Positions 60,202 to 60,607 of a stretch of DNA of 60,607 nucleotides are shown here, piece by piece. The notes under the pieces are model-generated. The model was not told the origin of the DNA. It saw only the letters and a list, made by a program, of their open reading frames with translations, and made no database searches. Position 1 is the first letter of the stretch, and each line of letters begins with the position of its first letter. The DNA is taken from contig JACKCD010000033.1 of the NCBI GenBank assembly GCA_020634215.1, positions 1 to 60,607 on the forward strand. Reading direction: 5' to 3'. Source of the DNA: Ardenticatenaceae bacterium (GTDB lineage: Bacteria > Chloroflexota > Anaerolineae > Promineifilales > Promineifilaceae). The translations under genes were made by a program, and so were the position numbers.

Positions 60202-60607
60202 CAGGGAAAGATGATGGGCAAGAAAAGCAGCATGAGCAGCCAAATGAGCAGGGTAAGCGGCAGCCCCACTTTGGTAAAGTCGGTAAATTTGTAACCGCCT
60301 GAACCATAAACCAATACACACGACTGGTGCCCAATAGGCGTTAAAAATGAGTTTGAAGCAGCAACAGCTACACCCATGACAAACGCATGAGGATCAATAC
60401 CTAAACCCAATGCGGTTTGAATGGCAATGGGTGCCACCAACACCGCTGCTGCTGCATTGGACATAAAAGCGGTGAGAGCAGTGGTCAAAACAATCAGCCC
60501 CAGCATAATGCCACGAGGGCCTAACTCACCGACTAACATGATGATGTTATTGGACAGGTATTGCGCCGTGCCCGTCTTTTCTAACGCCACCCCCATGGGC
60601 AGCATCC
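60198..60607 (-). CDS. SLC13/DASS-type divalent anion or citrate transporter, C-terminal part
   Basis: The window ends within this gene. The 136 visible C-terminal residues match the last part of SLC13/CitMHS-type transporters: LPMGVALEKTGTAQYLSNNI, TALTAFMSNAAAAVLVAPIA (the SNA signature of the second hairpin) and ASNSFLTPIGHQSCVLVYGSGGY, followed by a final hydrophobic helix. It moves dicarboxylates, sulfate or citrate with Na+ or H+. The stop codon TAG (60198-60200) belongs to the adjacent GTAGCCGAG repeat. It is the first gene of the leftward cluster in this window. Confidence 0.85.
   Translation of the reverse strand, partial: MLPMGVALEKTGTAQYLSNNIIMLVGELGPRGIMLGLIVLTTALTAFMSNAAAAVLVAPIAIQTALGLGIDPHAFVMGVAVAASNSFLTPIGHQSCVLVYGSGGYKFTDFTKVGLPLTLLIWLLMLLFLPIIFPW

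Noticed and set aside
1..60607. tRNA or rRNA genes
   Set aside because: No cloverleaf-like sequence or rRNA signature was found by eye in the spacers. A tRNAscan search would settle it.

Overview
The window looks like a chromosomal piece of an uncultured Chloroflexota bacterium, probably Anaerolineae-like. This is inferred from gene content: a BTAD/STAND regulator, DUF3662 and FHA proteins, a UDPGP-type pyrophosphorylase, a MoxR/DUF58/DUF4129 cluster, and a secreted protein ending in a YLPLVVRK-type tail common in Chloroflexota exported proteins. There are no rRNA genes, CRISPR arrays or tRNA genes that I could recognise.

Layout. 0-8.7 kb: MFS exporter, metallo-beta-lactamase-fold hydrolase, an AHSA1-PDZ-DinB fusion, an ABC-F ATPase, a beta-propeller protein translationally coupled to a MoaD/ThiS-like protein, a GyrI-like protein behind a promoter with a GAAC-N4-GTTC operator, and a GNAT. 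8.6-11.8 kb: an mrr restriction gene split by a 2.3 kb insertion sequence with a 7 bp target duplication. 11.9-16.1 kb: ABC exporter, Uma2-type nuclease and an FHA pair. 16.3-20.3 kb: SelD with an in-frame TGA read as selenocysteine plus a SECIS hairpin, a nucleosidase-like protein and an M24 aminopeptidase. 20.4-30.5 kb: an orphan response regulator and a nitrogen/peptide salvage block (damaged glutamine synthetase, amidohydrolase, isochorismatase-like hydrolase, two M20 hydrolases, a C69 dipeptidase). 30.7-33.4 kb: a fused Fe-S/molybdopterin dehydrogenase. 33.6-37.9 kb: MoxR-DUF58-DUF4129. 37.9-46.3 kb: a BTAD/STAND regulator divergent from two secreted proteins. 46.4-51.6 kb: a damaged second DUF4129 locus, a damaged fitAB-type toxin-antitoxin pair and an AAA+ ATPase. 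51.7-60.6 kb: truncated WD40 and lactonase remnants, then UGPase and a leftward run (SLC13, RseP, HEAT, AEC transporter, MA-type peptidase, TPR).

Three genome-level signals cut across these genes. The palindrome AACGGCCGTT occurs about 68 times by my hand count, in all three codon phases and in intergenic DNA, like a highly iterated palindrome. Intergenic spaces carry several families of hairpin repeats, two of them built from 7 bp units, and for at least seven genes the stop codon is the outermost triplet of such a repeat. Finally, two tracts (about 34.2-35.5 and 42.0-50.3 kb) and the 3' end of the glutamine synthetase gene are full of one- or two-base indels in otherwise well-conserved coding sequence. 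This is either recent decay or, more likely, unpolished sequence.
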